From: Clostridium sp. CMCC3677 | Lineage (GTDB): Bacteria; Bacillota; Clostridia; Clostridiales; Clostridiaceae | Assembly (NCBI RefSeq): GCF_023845585.1 | Contig: NZ_JAMQHS010000013.1 | Location: forward strand, 1 to 64,000 | Length of the DNA: 64,000 bases | Reading direction: 5' to 3' | Shown: one piece after another, positions 1 through 7,640 of the stretch | Numbering within the stretch: position 1 is the stretch's first letter | Layout of the letters: each line of letters opens with the position of its first letter | Program-made: the position numbers and the translations under genes | The notes under the pieces: generated by a model | Database searches by the model: none | What the model was told of the DNA's origin: nothing | The model's input: only the letters and a program-made list of their open reading frames with translations

Positions 1-144
1 GTTTAATCTTGACTTACTCAAATAAAGAATTGCTGGTTTATTTTAATGTTTCTTGATTTCTGTTCAATTTTCAAAGACCAAATTTTCATTGTTGACTTTC
101 TTGTCAACTTTTGTTTTATTGTGTCACCCTTAAGCGACTTCATC
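1..144 (-). promoter_or_regulatory. rRNA operon leader (16S gene lies beyond the left edge)
   Basis: On the minus strand this reads as the transcribed leader of an rRNA operon. It has a boxA-like element TGGTCTTTGA at 71-80, directly preceded by a GTTGAC/GTCAAC hairpin (91-108), and then the AACCAGCAATTCTTT-type stretch that clostridial operons carry just before 16S. The 16S gene itself is not in the window. The identification rests on recognising the leader; extending the sequence to the left would settle it. Confidence 0.78.
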
Positions 145-173
145 AGTATAACATTTTGTTACTTTTCTGTCAA
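145..173 (-). promoter_or_regulatory. rRNA operon promoter
   Basis: The minus strand has TTGACA (168-173), a 17-bp spacer and TATACT (145-150), a near-consensus sigma-A promoter upstream of the boxA leader. The AT-rich DNA to its right would suit an UP-element role. No second promoter of similar quality was seen upstream. Confidence 0.8.
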
Positions 174-536
174 CATTTTTCTTTTAAAAAACTTTCTTTA
201 TTTTTACTCTCAAGCTCTGCTTAAAGAGAAATTAAATCATTTTTTTAAATTTGTTAACTTGTCTCAAGGACGTGTTTTATCTTACCATATATTTTTTAGC
301 TATTTAGACTTATTTCTCGTATTTTCAGGGTTTAAGTCCCTAATTATTCATTATTCTGCTATTTTTTTTATTTTTCTACTATTGATACACGTGGTTTAGT
401 ATTCCCCATTCTATTACATTATTATCCTTTATTTCATATAGTTTCATCTATATTATTTATTATCAACCTATATTTTAACATTATATACTATATAAATAGA
501 CACTAAAATTATAATTGTAAACGTAATTAAAGTTTA
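174..536. other. Non-coding AT-rich spacer
   Basis: About 360 bases between the rRNA promoter and the PTS promoter. An open frame on the plus strand (46-399) is only the antisense of rRNA leader and promoter DNA and is not called as a gene. A small GGG-ACTTAAA-CCC hairpin lies near 327-341. No other convincing element was seen. Confidence 0.6.
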
Positions 537-565
537 TTGACATCCTTAATATAAGATTATATAAT
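537..565 (+). promoter_or_regulatory. sigma-A promoter of the EIIA gene
   Basis: A perfect TTGACA (537-542), 17-bp spacer and TATAAT (560-565). The predicted start is near 572, right at the antiterminator element, so the whole transcript is subject to antitermination control. Confidence 0.85.
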
Positions 566-571
566 TATCTA

Positions 572-600
572 GACGTGTTACTGTTAAATCAGGCATAAGT
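572..600 (+). promoter_or_regulatory. RAT antiterminator RNA for a GlcT/LicT-type protein
   Basis: GTGTTACTG...TCAGGCATAAGT closely resembles ribonucleic antiterminators of PTS genes (the B. subtilis ptsG element has the same GTGTTACTG and CAGGCATGAGT blocks). It overlaps the 5' arm of the terminator at 591-632, so binding of the antiterminator would block termination. The likely regulator is the product of 3230-4084. Confidence 0.85.
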
Positions 601-632
601 TTTCTTAGATAGAGAAATCTTATGCCTTTTTT
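591..632 (+). terminator. Conditional terminator in the EIIA leader
   Basis: AGGCATAAG (591-599) pairs with CTTATGCCT (619-627) and is followed by a T run. It shares bases with the RAT element, the classical mutually exclusive arrangement. Confidence 0.85.
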
Positions 633-749
633 TATTAAACATTAATAGTAATATGCTTATATTTTTTAATATGTAGGTAAAAATACAATATACAAGTACA
701 TAATGTAGAGAAAGGATGTGAATTATCCTGGTTAGTCAGGATATAATTT

Positions 750-1244
750 ATGTTTGGATTATTTAAAAAGAATAAAAAAGAAGATAGCAATTTAAAATTA
801 GTAGCACCTATTACAGGTAAATCAATTCCTTTATCAGAAGTTCCAGATCCAGTTTTTGCTCAAAAAATGGCTGGAGACGGTTTAGCAATAGAACCTTCTG
901 ACAATGTAGCTGTTGCTCCTGCAGATGGTGAATTAACTTTAGTATTTAATACTAAGCATGCATTTGCAATGACATTAGCAAATGGTATAGAACTTTTAGT
1001 TCATATTGGTATCGAAACTGTATCTTTAAATGGAGAAGGATTTGAACAATTAGTAGAACAAGGAACTAAAGTTAAAGCTGGAACTCCTATAATAAAATTT
1101 GATAGAGAATTTATCAAATCAAAAGGACTTCCATTAACAACTCCTGTTTTAATAACTAATGTTGATACATTAAAATCAATAAAAGCTACTGAAAATGTAG
1201 ATACTGTAGCTGGTGAAACTTCAATAATAGAATATACTCTATAA
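750..1244 (+). CDS. crr: PTS glucose-type EIIA domain protein (Crr-like)
   Basis: A single-domain EIIA-Glc protein of 164 aa. EIIA accepts phosphate from HPr and passes it to EIIB of the glucose/N-acetylglucosamine/maltose family in the cytoplasm. The active-site histidine lies in LLVHIGIET (about residue 90), and HAFAM earlier supplies the second conserved histidine. It probably serves the EIICB protein encoded convergently at 1344-2981, which lacks its own EIIA domain. The leader carries promoter, RAT and terminator, so expression should need the antiterminator. A 6-bp inverted repeat (725-742) covers the only Shine-Dalgarno-like AGGA close to the ATG. Confidence 0.9.
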   Translation: MFGLFKKNKKEDSNLKLVAPITGKSIPLSEVPDPVFAQKMAGDGLAIEPSDNVAVAPADGELTLVFNTKHAFAMTLANGIELLVHIGIETVSLNGEGFEQLVEQGTKVKAGTPIIKFDREFIKSKGLPLTTPVLITNVDTLKSIKATENVDTVAGETSIIEYTL

Positions 1245-1273
1245 TTTTTTTAAAAGATTCACAAAATTTAAAT

Positions 1274-1315
1274 GCCCTAGTAGATAACTTAATATTTATC
1301 TACTAGGGCAAAATT
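1274..1315. terminator. Bidirectional terminator between crr and the EIICB gene
   Basis: GCCCTAGTAGATA (1274-1286) pairs with TATCTACTAGGGC (1297-1309). T-rich tracts follow on both strands, serving two convergent genes. Confidence 0.85.
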
Positions 1316-1343
1316 TTTATAAACTAATTGTATAAACTAATTA

Positions 1344-2981
1344 CTAACTAATACCTAATATATCATTAATAGCGTTTTTATATCCGTCAGCTTTAGCTCC
1401 AAATATAGCTTGGATTCCATTACCCACTTCCATAACACCTGCTGCACCTAAAGTTTTTAATTCAGCTTTATCAACTTTAGCTTTATCTTTAACTTCAACT
1501 CTAAGTCTTGTTATACAAGCATCAACACTTACAATATTTTCTTCTCCACCTAATGCTGCTAATACAGCTGGTGCTTTTTCAACTATTTCACTCTTAGCAC
1601 TTCCATTTTTGCCTTGGAAATCAGCTTTAGTGTATAATTTAGTTTCTTCTTCATTTTCATCTCTACCAGGAGTTTTTAAGTTAAACTTCTTGATCATGAA
1701 TAAGAATAAGAAATAGTAAACTACTGCATAAATTGCTCCTATTAATAGAACCATAAACCATTTAGTTGGAACTCCTGCTCCTGCTGGAAGTAATCCAAAT
1801 AAACTAAAGTCAATTAATCCACCTGAGAATGTCATTCCTATAAATACATTGAATATATCCATTAACATGAATGATAAACCTGCTAATATACAGTGTACTC
1901 CGTATAATACTGGAGCAACGAATATGAATGTAAATTCTAATGGTTCAGTAATACCTGTTAATAATGAAGTAATAGCTGCTGCTAATAATAATGATCCAAC
2001 CGTTTTTCTCTTGCTTGGAGCTGCTGCTCTATACATAGCAAAAGCCGCTGCTGGTAATCCAAACATCATGAATGGGAATTTACCTGCCATAAATCTTGTA
2101 GTTCCACCAACTATTGTTGACATAGTGTCAGCTGATGCACCTACTAAATCAGTCATGCTTGATAATTGAGCAAAGTATGCTGTGTTAGCACCTGCTACTG
2201 TTTGCCAAGTTCCATTAACTAATATTTGACCATCAACAAATGATCCAAACCAGAATGGAGTATAGAATACATGATGTAATCCAAATGGAATTAATGCTCT
2301 TTCAATAACTCCATAGAAGAATGTTCCTATAAATCCTGCATTTCTAACTGCATTAGCTATAACTCCAATACCATCTTGAACTATTGGCCATAAGAATGCT
2401 AATATAGCTCCTACAACTGCCATAGTAACTGCTGTTATTATTGGAACAAATCTTGATCCTGAGAAAAATCCTAATATTTGTGGTAATTGGATTTCATGGA
2501 ATCTATTATGTAATATTGCTGTAATAATACCTGTGATAATACCACCAAACACTGACATGTTTAATGTAAATATACCTAAGTTAGTTGTAATATATGTTGC
2601 GTATTTACCAATGCTATCTGGAGTAAGGACTCCTAATTGAGTAACTCCTAAAGCAAGTAATGTTGAAATAACTTGATTCATTACTATAAATCCAAATACT
2701 GATGCTAATGCTGCTGTACCTTTGTCTTTTTTAGCAAGACCTACTGCAACACCAACTGCAAATAGTATTGGCAAGTTTCCAAAAATAATATCACCTATAT
2801 TTTTCATTACTGTTAATATAGCAGTAACTGCTGGAATACTAACAAATGCTATAAGTGGTTCATAAACTGCTGGTGGGTTATTTAATCCTGCAATTCCAAG
2901 TAAAGCTCCACCAACTCCTAATAATATACCTGCGATTGGTAGCATTATAGCTTTACCTATTCTTTGTAAATATTGAAGCAT
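1344..2981 (-). CDS. ptsG: PTS glucose/GlcNAc/maltose-family EIICB permease
   Basis: A 545-aa PTS permease that takes up and phosphorylates a hexose of the glucose superfamily. Residues 1 to about 425 form the polytopic EIIC domain, with the conserved GITEPLEF loop near residue 340. A linker at about 430-470 joins it to a C-terminal EIIB domain whose phosphorylation-site cysteine is in DACITRLRVEV (about residue 485). There is no EIIA domain; that function is presumably given by the convergent gene at 750-1244. A GGAGG ribosome binding site precedes the ATG. The leader (3076-3226) has promoter, RAT and terminator, and the antiterminator gene lies immediately upstream. The exact sugar (glucose, GlcNAc or maltose) cannot be fixed from sequence. 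Confidence 0.88.
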   Translation of the reverse strand: MLQYLQRIGKAIMLPIAGILLGVGGALLGIAGLNNPPAVYEPLIAFVSIPAVTAILTVMKNIGDIIFGNLPILFAVGVAVGLAKKDKGTAALASVFGFIVMNQVISTLLALGVTQLGVLTPDSIGKYATYITTNLGIFTLNMSVFGGIITGIITAILHNRFHEIQLPQILGFFSGSRFVPIITAVTMAVVGAILAFLWPIVQDGIGVIANAVRNAGFIGTFFYGVIERALIPFGLHHVFYTPFWFGSFVDGQILVNGTWQTVAGANTAYFAQLSSMTDLVGASADTMSTIVGGTTRFMAGKFPFMMFGLPAAAFAMYRAAAPSKRKTVGSLLLAAAITSLLTGITEPLEFTFIFVAPVLYGVHCILAGLSFMLMDIFNVFIGMTFSGGLIDFSLFGLLPAGAGVPTKWFMVLLIGAIYAVVYYFLFLFMIKKFNLKTPGRDENEEETKLYTKADFQGKNGSAKSEIVEKAPAVLAALGGEENIVSVDACITRLRVEVKDKAKVDKAELKTLGAAGVMEVGNGIQAIFGAKADGYKNAINDILGIS

Positions 2982-3075
2982 AATAATTCCTCCTAAACTA
3001 ATTAAATAAAATAAAATTAAATGTTATGTAAGTATATATTGCTATTTTTAGCTGACCAGCTAAAAATTATGCAAA

Positions 3076-3161
3076 TAAAAAAGACTTAAATATAAGCCCA
3101 GAAAAATTTATTCAATCAAAAACAGTATTGTAATAAATTTTTCTTTACTTATATTAAGTCT
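3076..3161 (-). terminator. Conditional terminator in the EIICB leader
   Basis: On the minus strand AAGACTTAATATAAG (about 3147-3161) pairs with a matching arm ending in AAGTCTT (3082 onward), with a further AAAAATTTATT stem inside, followed by T6. It overlaps the 3' end of the RAT element at 3156-3185. Confidence 0.8.
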
Positions 3162-3185
3162 TGCCTGCTTTACCAGTTACACCTT
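3156..3185 (-). promoter_or_regulatory. RAT antiterminator RNA before the EIICB gene
   Basis: The minus strand reads AAGGTGTAACTGGTAAAGCAGGCAAGACTT, here split as GTGTAACTGGT and AAAGCAGGCAAGAC, a standard RAT fold with the GCAGGCA block. It is the second such target in the locus and implies joint control of both PTS genes by one antiterminator. Confidence 0.82.
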
Positions 3186-3197
3186 AATTATATAAAC

Positions 3198-3226
3198 ATA
3201 ATATCATATTATTTCCCATTTGTAAA
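3198..3226 (-). promoter_or_regulatory. sigma-A promoter of the EIICB gene
   Basis: TTTACA (3221-3226), 17-bp spacer, TATTAT (3198-3203) on the minus strand, between the stop codon of the antiterminator gene and the RAT element. Confidence 0.65.
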
Positions 3227-3229
3227 GGT

Positions 3230-4084
3230 TTAATTATTTTTAGATACTTTGAATCTTTCAACATGAATAGTTAAAAATGCAACTTCATCCTTTGTAACCT
3301 TCACTTTAAGTTCATCTTCAATAATCTTAGCAATTCCTTCTGATATTGAATATGATTTCTTATATGTCTTCTTTATAATTCTAGATAAATCATTATGAAC
3401 ACATGTATTATCCATTATTCTTTGAAGTGCAAATTTAATATGCGTACAAAATCTTGCATAATCTAAAGATTTTTTGTTTATTTTTATTCCTAATCTATCT
3501 TCAACATATTCAGCTATAGTGCTACTTAAATAAGTATTTTTTATTGTATTAGAAAGTTTACCATTATTTAATGAAGAATGTATATGAAGCGCTATAAATG
3601 CAACTTCTCCATCAGGTATCATTACATTTGAATAGCTCCCAACTCTTTCTGCCACTATTTTAGCTAATCTGAATTCTTCTGAATATAAAGTTTCTGTCTC
3701 AACTAAAAAAGGATTCTCTATTTGTTCATCATTTTTCATTCTTTTAACTGCAAAAAATAAATGATCTATTAGACCAATGTGTATATGTTCATTTAATTCT
3801 TCATTCAATTGTTTAGATATTTCATATATAGCTTCTTCACAAACTGCAAAGAATTCATCATCAATTTTTTCTATCATACCTTGAAGGCTTTTTATATTTT
3901 CCTTGTTTTCTATGGTAAATATTTTTTCTATTTCTGTATTTTCAGGTATGACATGACCCGGCTTTTTACCAAATCCTATACCTTTAGCAAAAAGTATTTT
4001 TTCTTTATCAGATGAATCAACTAAAACTATATTATTATTAAAAACCTTTGACACTACTTCGCTTTTATTAAGTATTATTGTCAT
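3230..4084 (-). CDS. glcT: GlcT/LicT-family transcription antiterminator
   Basis: A 284-aa BglG-family antiterminator. Residues 1 to about 60 are the RNA-binding CAT domain; residues about 70-170 are PRD1, with histidines in EHIHIGLIDH and ALHIHS; residues about 175-284 are PRD2, with FCTHIKF and LTIHVERF. Such proteins bind RAT hairpins and let polymerase read through the leader terminator; PTS phosphorylation of the PRDs sets their activity. Two RAT targets lie in this locus (572-600 plus strand, 3156-3185 minus strand), and the gene directly precedes the EIICB gene, so it most likely regulates both. GlcT versus LicT specificity is inferred from the neighbouring glucose-type PTS. Confidence 0.88.
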   Translation of the reverse strand: MTIILNKSEVVSKVFNNNIVLVDSSDKEKILFAKGIGFGKKPGHVIPENTEIEKIFTIENKENIKSLQGMIEKIDDEFFAVCEEAIYEISKQLNEELNEHIHIGLIDHLFFAVKRMKNDEQIENPFLVETETLYSEEFRLAKIVAERVGSYSNVMIPDGEVAFIALHIHSSLNNGKLSNTIKNTYLSSTIAEYVEDRLGIKINKKSLDYARFCTHIKFALQRIMDNTCVHNDLSRIIKKTYKKSYSISEGIAKIIEDELKVKVTKDEVAFLTIHVERFKVSKNN

Positions 4085-4259
4085 TTTACTATCCTTTCTA
4101 TATACAAAATTTATTATTTATAATAACTCATAATTAATTATATCATTAAATTTAATCATAATTCGTATTTTTTTAACAAAGTAACTGTATCACGCTTTAT
4201 TAGTTAAAAAAATTGAAAGTTTCAATAAAAAGCGTACATACTTTCTAAAAATATATATT

Positions 4260-5216
4260 TTATTTAGATTGTTTTCTATAAAATTCCTCTTTGGTAATAT
4301 AATAAGTAACATGATCTTTCCACTGACCATTAATAAATAAATATTTCTTATTTATACCTAATTCATTAAATCTGCAGCCTTTTAATACACCTTTTGATTT
4401 TTCATTTTCTAATAGTGCTGACGCTTCTACTCTATGCAGATCTTCTTCAGTAAAAAGATAATCTATAAAAAGATTAACAGCTTCTTTCATATATCCATGT
4501 CCTTGCTCTAGCTTATCTATAGAATATCCTAAGATACCATTTTTAAAACTTCCAAAAACTAAACTAGATACTTTTATTTTTCCAATGAAATTATCATTTT
4601 TAAATATACCTACTTCAATAGAACTTCCATTTAAAAATTGTCTATAACTTTCATTTAATATATCTCTTTGCCCATCCAATGTATAAAAATTATTATCTCT
4701 ATTAGGTTCAAATGGAGCTAGATACTCCTTGTTTCTTATGTAATATTCCAATAAGTCATTTGCATTTCCAGGTGTTAAATTTCTTAATACTATATTTTTG
4801 CCTTTTAATTCTATAAATAAAGATTTTATTTTATGATTATACTCTGTACGAGTTATTCCAAATGATAATTCATCTAAAAATTCACCCTCATGATATTGAT
4901 TTTCACTAAATATCCCCTCTAAAGTAAACCCTAAATCTAAAAAGGAACTAATCTCTATTCCCTCTACAGTTTTAATATTAATTTTAAATATATTTAAATC
5001 CTTAAATACAGCCCTAAGAATCAGTTTTAATGTCTCTTTTAATAATTCACATTTACAAGCTTTATAAAAATTAAGTTTAATATCACATTTTTTGCTTGAA
5101 TCAGCAAACTCTATTATATAAAATCTACCAATAATTATATCGCTTTTATCTTTTATTATATATTCTTTCTTTGATAACTTACTTACTTCTATTTTAACCT
5201 TCAAATTAGATTCCAT
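4260..5216 (-). CDS. Two-domain GNAT acetyltransferase
   Basis: A 318-aa protein. The C-terminal half (about 135-318) is a RimJ/RimL-type GNAT domain, with KNIVLRNLTPGNANDLLEYY at its start, an acetyl-CoA loop LEQGHGYMKEAV and a RVEASALLENEKSKGVLKGC helix pair. The N-terminal half (1-130) has the length and pattern of a second, degenerate GNAT fold but lacks a clear acetyl-CoA loop. The substrate is unknown; RimJ-like enzymes acetylate protein N-termini, amino acids or sugars. The gene sits downstream of flagellin on the same strand, but a terminator (5615-5645) lies between. ATG at 5216 is chosen because GGGAG sits 7 nt upstream. A hairpin with TAGCACTT/AAGTGCTA arms (5246-5275) lies in its leader. 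Confidence 0.75.
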   Translation of the reverse strand: MESNLKVKIEVSKLSKKEYIIKDKSDIIIGRFYIIEFADSSKKCDIKLNFYKACKCELLKETLKLILRAVFKDLNIFKINIKTVEGIEISSFLDLGFTLEGIFSENQYHEGEFLDELSFGITRTEYNHKIKSLFIELKGKNIVLRNLTPGNANDLLEYYIRNKEYLAPFEPNRDNNFYTLDGQRDILNESYRQFLNGSSIEVGIFKNDNFIGKIKVSSLVFGSFKNGILGYSIDKLEQGHGYMKEAVNLFIDYLFTEEDLHRVEASALLENEKSKGVLKGCRFNELGINKKYLFINGQWKDHVTYYITKEEFYRKQSK

Positions 5217-5614
5217 CAAAATTCTCCCACTGCATTTAATTGAAATAGCACTTACATTTATTAATGAAAGTGCTACCTTATATATATTATAATATTTTTA
5301 ACCTGCGTATACCATAGGTGTTGGTGAAATTAGTTAATTTATTTAATGAGTATATAACCTAAATTTCATATCCTTAAAACAACTAAAGATCTTTAAACTT
5401 GTACCTGTAAAAATTTACACCCCAGGGGTGAATAAAAAATTATATGTTTATTTTTTAAACTTAATTTAAAACCTTTTATGTTAAATTGAACTTCAAAATC
5501 ACATTCTTTAGAATCTTCTTTTAAAGCTATATTAATTGTGCTACATATTCTATAAATCCATATAAAATCCTCTAAATGATTTTATATACTACTCTCCATT
5601 ATCAACTTTCAACT
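5217..5614. other. Intergenic region between GNAT gene and flagellin
   Basis: About 400 bases without a gene. It holds the leader hairpin at 5246-5275 and a compact palindrome CACCCCAGGGGTG at 5419-5431, next to a GTAAAAATTTAC palindrome, an unusual GC cluster in this DNA that could be an operator. No motif allows a firm call. Confidence 0.4.
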
Positions 5615-5645
5615 AAAAAAAGCCAGAACTTTCGCCCTGACTTTT
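5615..5645 (-). terminator. Flagellin terminator
   Basis: On the minus strand GTCAG...CTGGC arms (5622-5641, one wobble pair) are followed by seven T residues, 60 bases after the flagellin stop codon. Confidence 0.8.
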
Positions 5646-5704
5646 TAATGTGTTAAAAATTGATTTAACTTTATTGAATAAATGTTAACTCACATAATTC
5701 CTAA

Positions 5705-7078
5705 TTATCTTAATAATTGAAGAACTGCTTCTGGTTGTGACTTAGCTTGAGCAAGCATTGCTTGTGAAGCTTGGCTAAGAATGTTATTCTTTGAGAAGTT
5801 CATCATTTCTTTAGCCATATCAACGTCTCTAACTCTTGATTCTGCAGCTTGTAAGTTTTCACTTGAAGTTCCTAAGTTATTGATTGTATGTTCTAATCTA
5901 TTTTGGTATGCACCAAGTTTTGATCTTTCAGTTGATACTTGGTCTATAGCTTTTTGTATTATTGTAACTGATTTGTCTGCTGATTTAGCATTACTTACAT
6001 CTATACCATCAACACCTAAAGATTTAGCTCTCATATCTCCTATTGATAATGCTATATTTTGACCTTCGTTAGCACCTATTTGTAAGTTTGCTCCTACTGA
6101 ATCAATTTTAACATTTCCTTTAGTAACAGTACCTGCTGCTTTTAAGACATCGATTTTTAATCCTTCAGCACCTGCAATTTCATCTTTAATTTCTATAGAA
6201 TTACCTTTACCTGTAATATCTTTTCCACCAACTGTGATTTTTGCATCTGTTCCATTGTTTACTGTAGCAGCTACATCTTTTCCTGTTGCAGCAACATCAT
6301 CTGTTATTTTTCCTAAGCTGACAGCTGATCCAGCTTGATTTGCTGTTATAACTAATTTATTACCTGCTGACGCTGTTGCAGTTGCATCTATTCCTTCTTT
6401 CTTTAAGAAGTCATTAACCTTACCAAGTATATCTGCTGTCTTAGTCTTTGCTGCTAACACAAGTTTTTTATCACCAATTTTTAAAGTTACATCAGCAGCA
6501 CCAATATCTGCATTAGTAGCTATAGCTGTTGTTGATTCTTCTCCTGTTCCTACTACTGTTTTTGTTATTGCAAATTCTGTATCAACCTTAGTTTTATCTG
6601 AAGATCCAGTAACTTTAACTACATCTTTAAGATCATCTCCTAAAGTAGCCTTTACATCAGTTTCTCCATTTAATAACTTCTTAGTATTGAATTCTGTAGT
6701 ATTTCCGATTCTGTCAATTTCTGAAGTTAATTGGTTGATTTCTTTTTGTATTTGTCCTCTATCTGCATCATTGTTAGTATCATTTGATGCTTGAACTGAT
6801 AATTCTCTCATTCTTTGAAGAATTGAGTGAGTTTCATTTAAAGCACCTTCTGCAGTTTGGATCATTGAGATACCATCTTGTGAGTTTCTTGTAGCTTGAT
6901 CTAATCCTCTGATTTGACCTCTCATTTTTTCAGAGATTGCAAGACCTGCTGCGTCATCTCCAGCTCTATTTATTCTTAAACCTGAGCTTAATTTTTCCAT
7001 TGATTTTCCACTGTTAACAGTGTTCATTCCTAGGTTTCTGTGTGCGTTCATTGCGTTCATATTGTGATTGATTATCAT
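5705..7078 (-). CDS. fliC: Flagellin
   Basis: A 457-aa flagellin, the filament subunit exported through the flagellar type III system. Residues 1 to about 140 form the conserved D0/D1 domain (MIINHNMNAMNAHRNL, SSGLRINRAGDDAAGLAISE). Residues about 145-340 are a variable surface region rich in Thr, Ala, Asp and Lys. The C-terminal D1/D0 segment ends with ANNLQ-type and QAMLAQAK motifs and closes in LLR. There are no cysteines. The leader (7088-7122) carries a GGA hairpin and a GGA-containing ribosome binding site, pointing to CsrA repression, and csrA lies about 370 bases upstream. No other flagellar structural gene is in the window, so this is an isolated flagellin locus. Confidence 0.96.
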   Translation of the reverse strand: MIINHNMNAMNAHRNLGMNTVNSGKSMEKLSSGLRINRAGDDAAGLAISEKMRGQIRGLDQATRNSQDGISMIQTAEGALNETHSILQRMRELSVQASNDTNNDADRGQIQKEINQLTSEIDRIGNTTEFNTKKLLNGETDVKATLGDDLKDVVKVTGSSDKTKVDTEFAITKTVVGTGEESTTAIATNADIGAADVTLKIGDKKLVLAAKTKTADILGKVNDFLKKEGIDATATASAGNKLVITANQAGSAVSLGKITDDVAATGKDVAATVNNGTDAKITVGGKDITGKGNSIEIKDEIAGAEGLKIDVLKAAGTVTKGNVKIDSVGANLQIGANEGQNIALSIGDMRAKSLGVDGIDVSNAKSADKSVTIIQKAIDQVSTERSKLGAYQNRLEHTINNLGTSSENLQAAESRVRDVDMAKEMMNFSKNNILSQASQAMLAQAKSQPEAVLQLLR

Positions 7079-7087
7079 AATAAAATA

Positions 7088-7122
7088 CCTCCTTGAATTT
7101 TGAAGTGGACATCCTTTTCCAC
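7088..7122 (-). promoter_or_regulatory. Flagellin leader: two putative CsrA sites over the ribosome binding site
   Basis: The minus-strand leader holds GTGGA-AAAGGATG-TCCAC (7105-7122), a hairpin with GGA in its loop, and then the ribosome binding site AAGGAGG (7088-7094) 9 bases before the ATG, which holds the second GGA. In B. subtilis, CsrA represses hag through one upstream hairpin site and one site covering the Shine-Dalgarno; the layout here matches. Confidence 0.7.
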
Positions 7123-7176
7123 CATAATTTATTTTTTTATATTTATAGAAACCCTTACGGGATAACTAACAGTTTT

Positions 7177-7312
7177 GAGTTGAGAATTGAGAGCGGAGAG
7201 TTGAAAGTGTGTTGATAATTTTTCTATGAAAAATTTTGAATTTATTAATATAAGTTTTTCTGCAACGAAGTGAAGAAAACTTCCTTAACTCTCCATTCTC
7301 CACTCTCAACTC
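7177..7312. repeat. Inverted-repeat (MITE-like) element
   Basis: Two 26-nt arms, 7177-7202 and 7287-7312, are inverted copies of each other (22 of 26 positions match; consensus core GAGTTGAGA...GGAGAGTT). They flank about 84 bases with smaller hairpins. It carries no coding capacity. Similar GAGTTGAGAGTGGAGA-type sequences recur in clostridial genomes to my knowledge, but no second copy was found in this window. Confidence 0.65.
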
Positions 7313-7339
7313 CCTGCGTTGTGGGACAAAATCGAAATA

Positions 7340-7406
7340 AAAAAAGAGCGATCTTCATTAAAACTTAGCTTCCTGCTAATATTTAATGAAAATCACTCTT
7401 CCTGAG
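7340..7406 (-). terminator. csrA terminator with two CAGGAAG hairpins
   Basis: GAGTGAT...TTTAATGAAGATCGCTC arms (7346-7398) followed by T7 form the terminator. Its loop carries a perfect TTAGC-AGGAA-GCTAA hairpin (7365-7379), and its 5' base overlaps a CTC-AGGAA-GAG hairpin (7396-7406). The same two-hairpin design is seen in the terminator upstream of csrA (7641-7713). CsrA binding could favour the small hairpins over the terminator stem. Confidence 0.75.
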
Positions 7407-7445
7407 CTTGTACTATTATTAAATTTTACATAAAATATGAAAATA

Positions 7446-7607
7446 TTATTTACTCATACTTTCGTATACTTCGCCTCTTACGATTTTAATTTCTCTTGGT
7501 GCATCAATTGCAAGTCTTAAATTGCCTTCTTCACTTCTTATTACTGCAACCTTTATTTTGTCATCTATTACTATATATTCACCTGGTTTACGACCTAAAA
7601 CTAACAT
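7446..7607 (-). CDS. csrA: CsrA, carbon storage / flagellin translation regulator
   Basis: A 53-aa RNA-binding dimer subunit. It has the start MLVLGRKPGEYI, the LRLAIDAPREIKIVRGEVYE core and the key RNA-contact residues Leu4 and Arg44. It is shorter than the 61-75 aa usual for the family and lacks almost all of the C-terminal tail that in other Bacillota takes part in FliW binding. CsrA binds GGA in hairpin loops; in B. subtilis it blocks hag translation. The gene lies between flagellin and a GGA-hairpin RNA on the same strand. AGGGGGA precedes the ATG by about 8 bases. No promoter of its own was seen in the 35 bases after the upstream terminator, so expression may need read-through. Confidence 0.93.
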   Translation of the reverse strand: MLVLGRKPGEYIVIDDKIKVAVIRSEEGNLRLAIDAPREIKIVRGEVYESMSK

Positions 7608-7640
7608 TCAATACAGTCCCCCTAACGCTTGTCGTATAAA

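Noticed and set aside
46-399. A 117-codon open frame on the plus strand
   Set aside because: It is antisense to the rRNA leader and promoter, is very rich in Phe/Ile/Leu as AT-rich noise is, and lacks a ribosome binding site.
7123-7340. sigma-D promoter directly upstream of flagellin
   Set aside because: The best candidates (CCCGTAAG near 7150-7160) do not match CGATA, and no correctly spaced TAAA was found.
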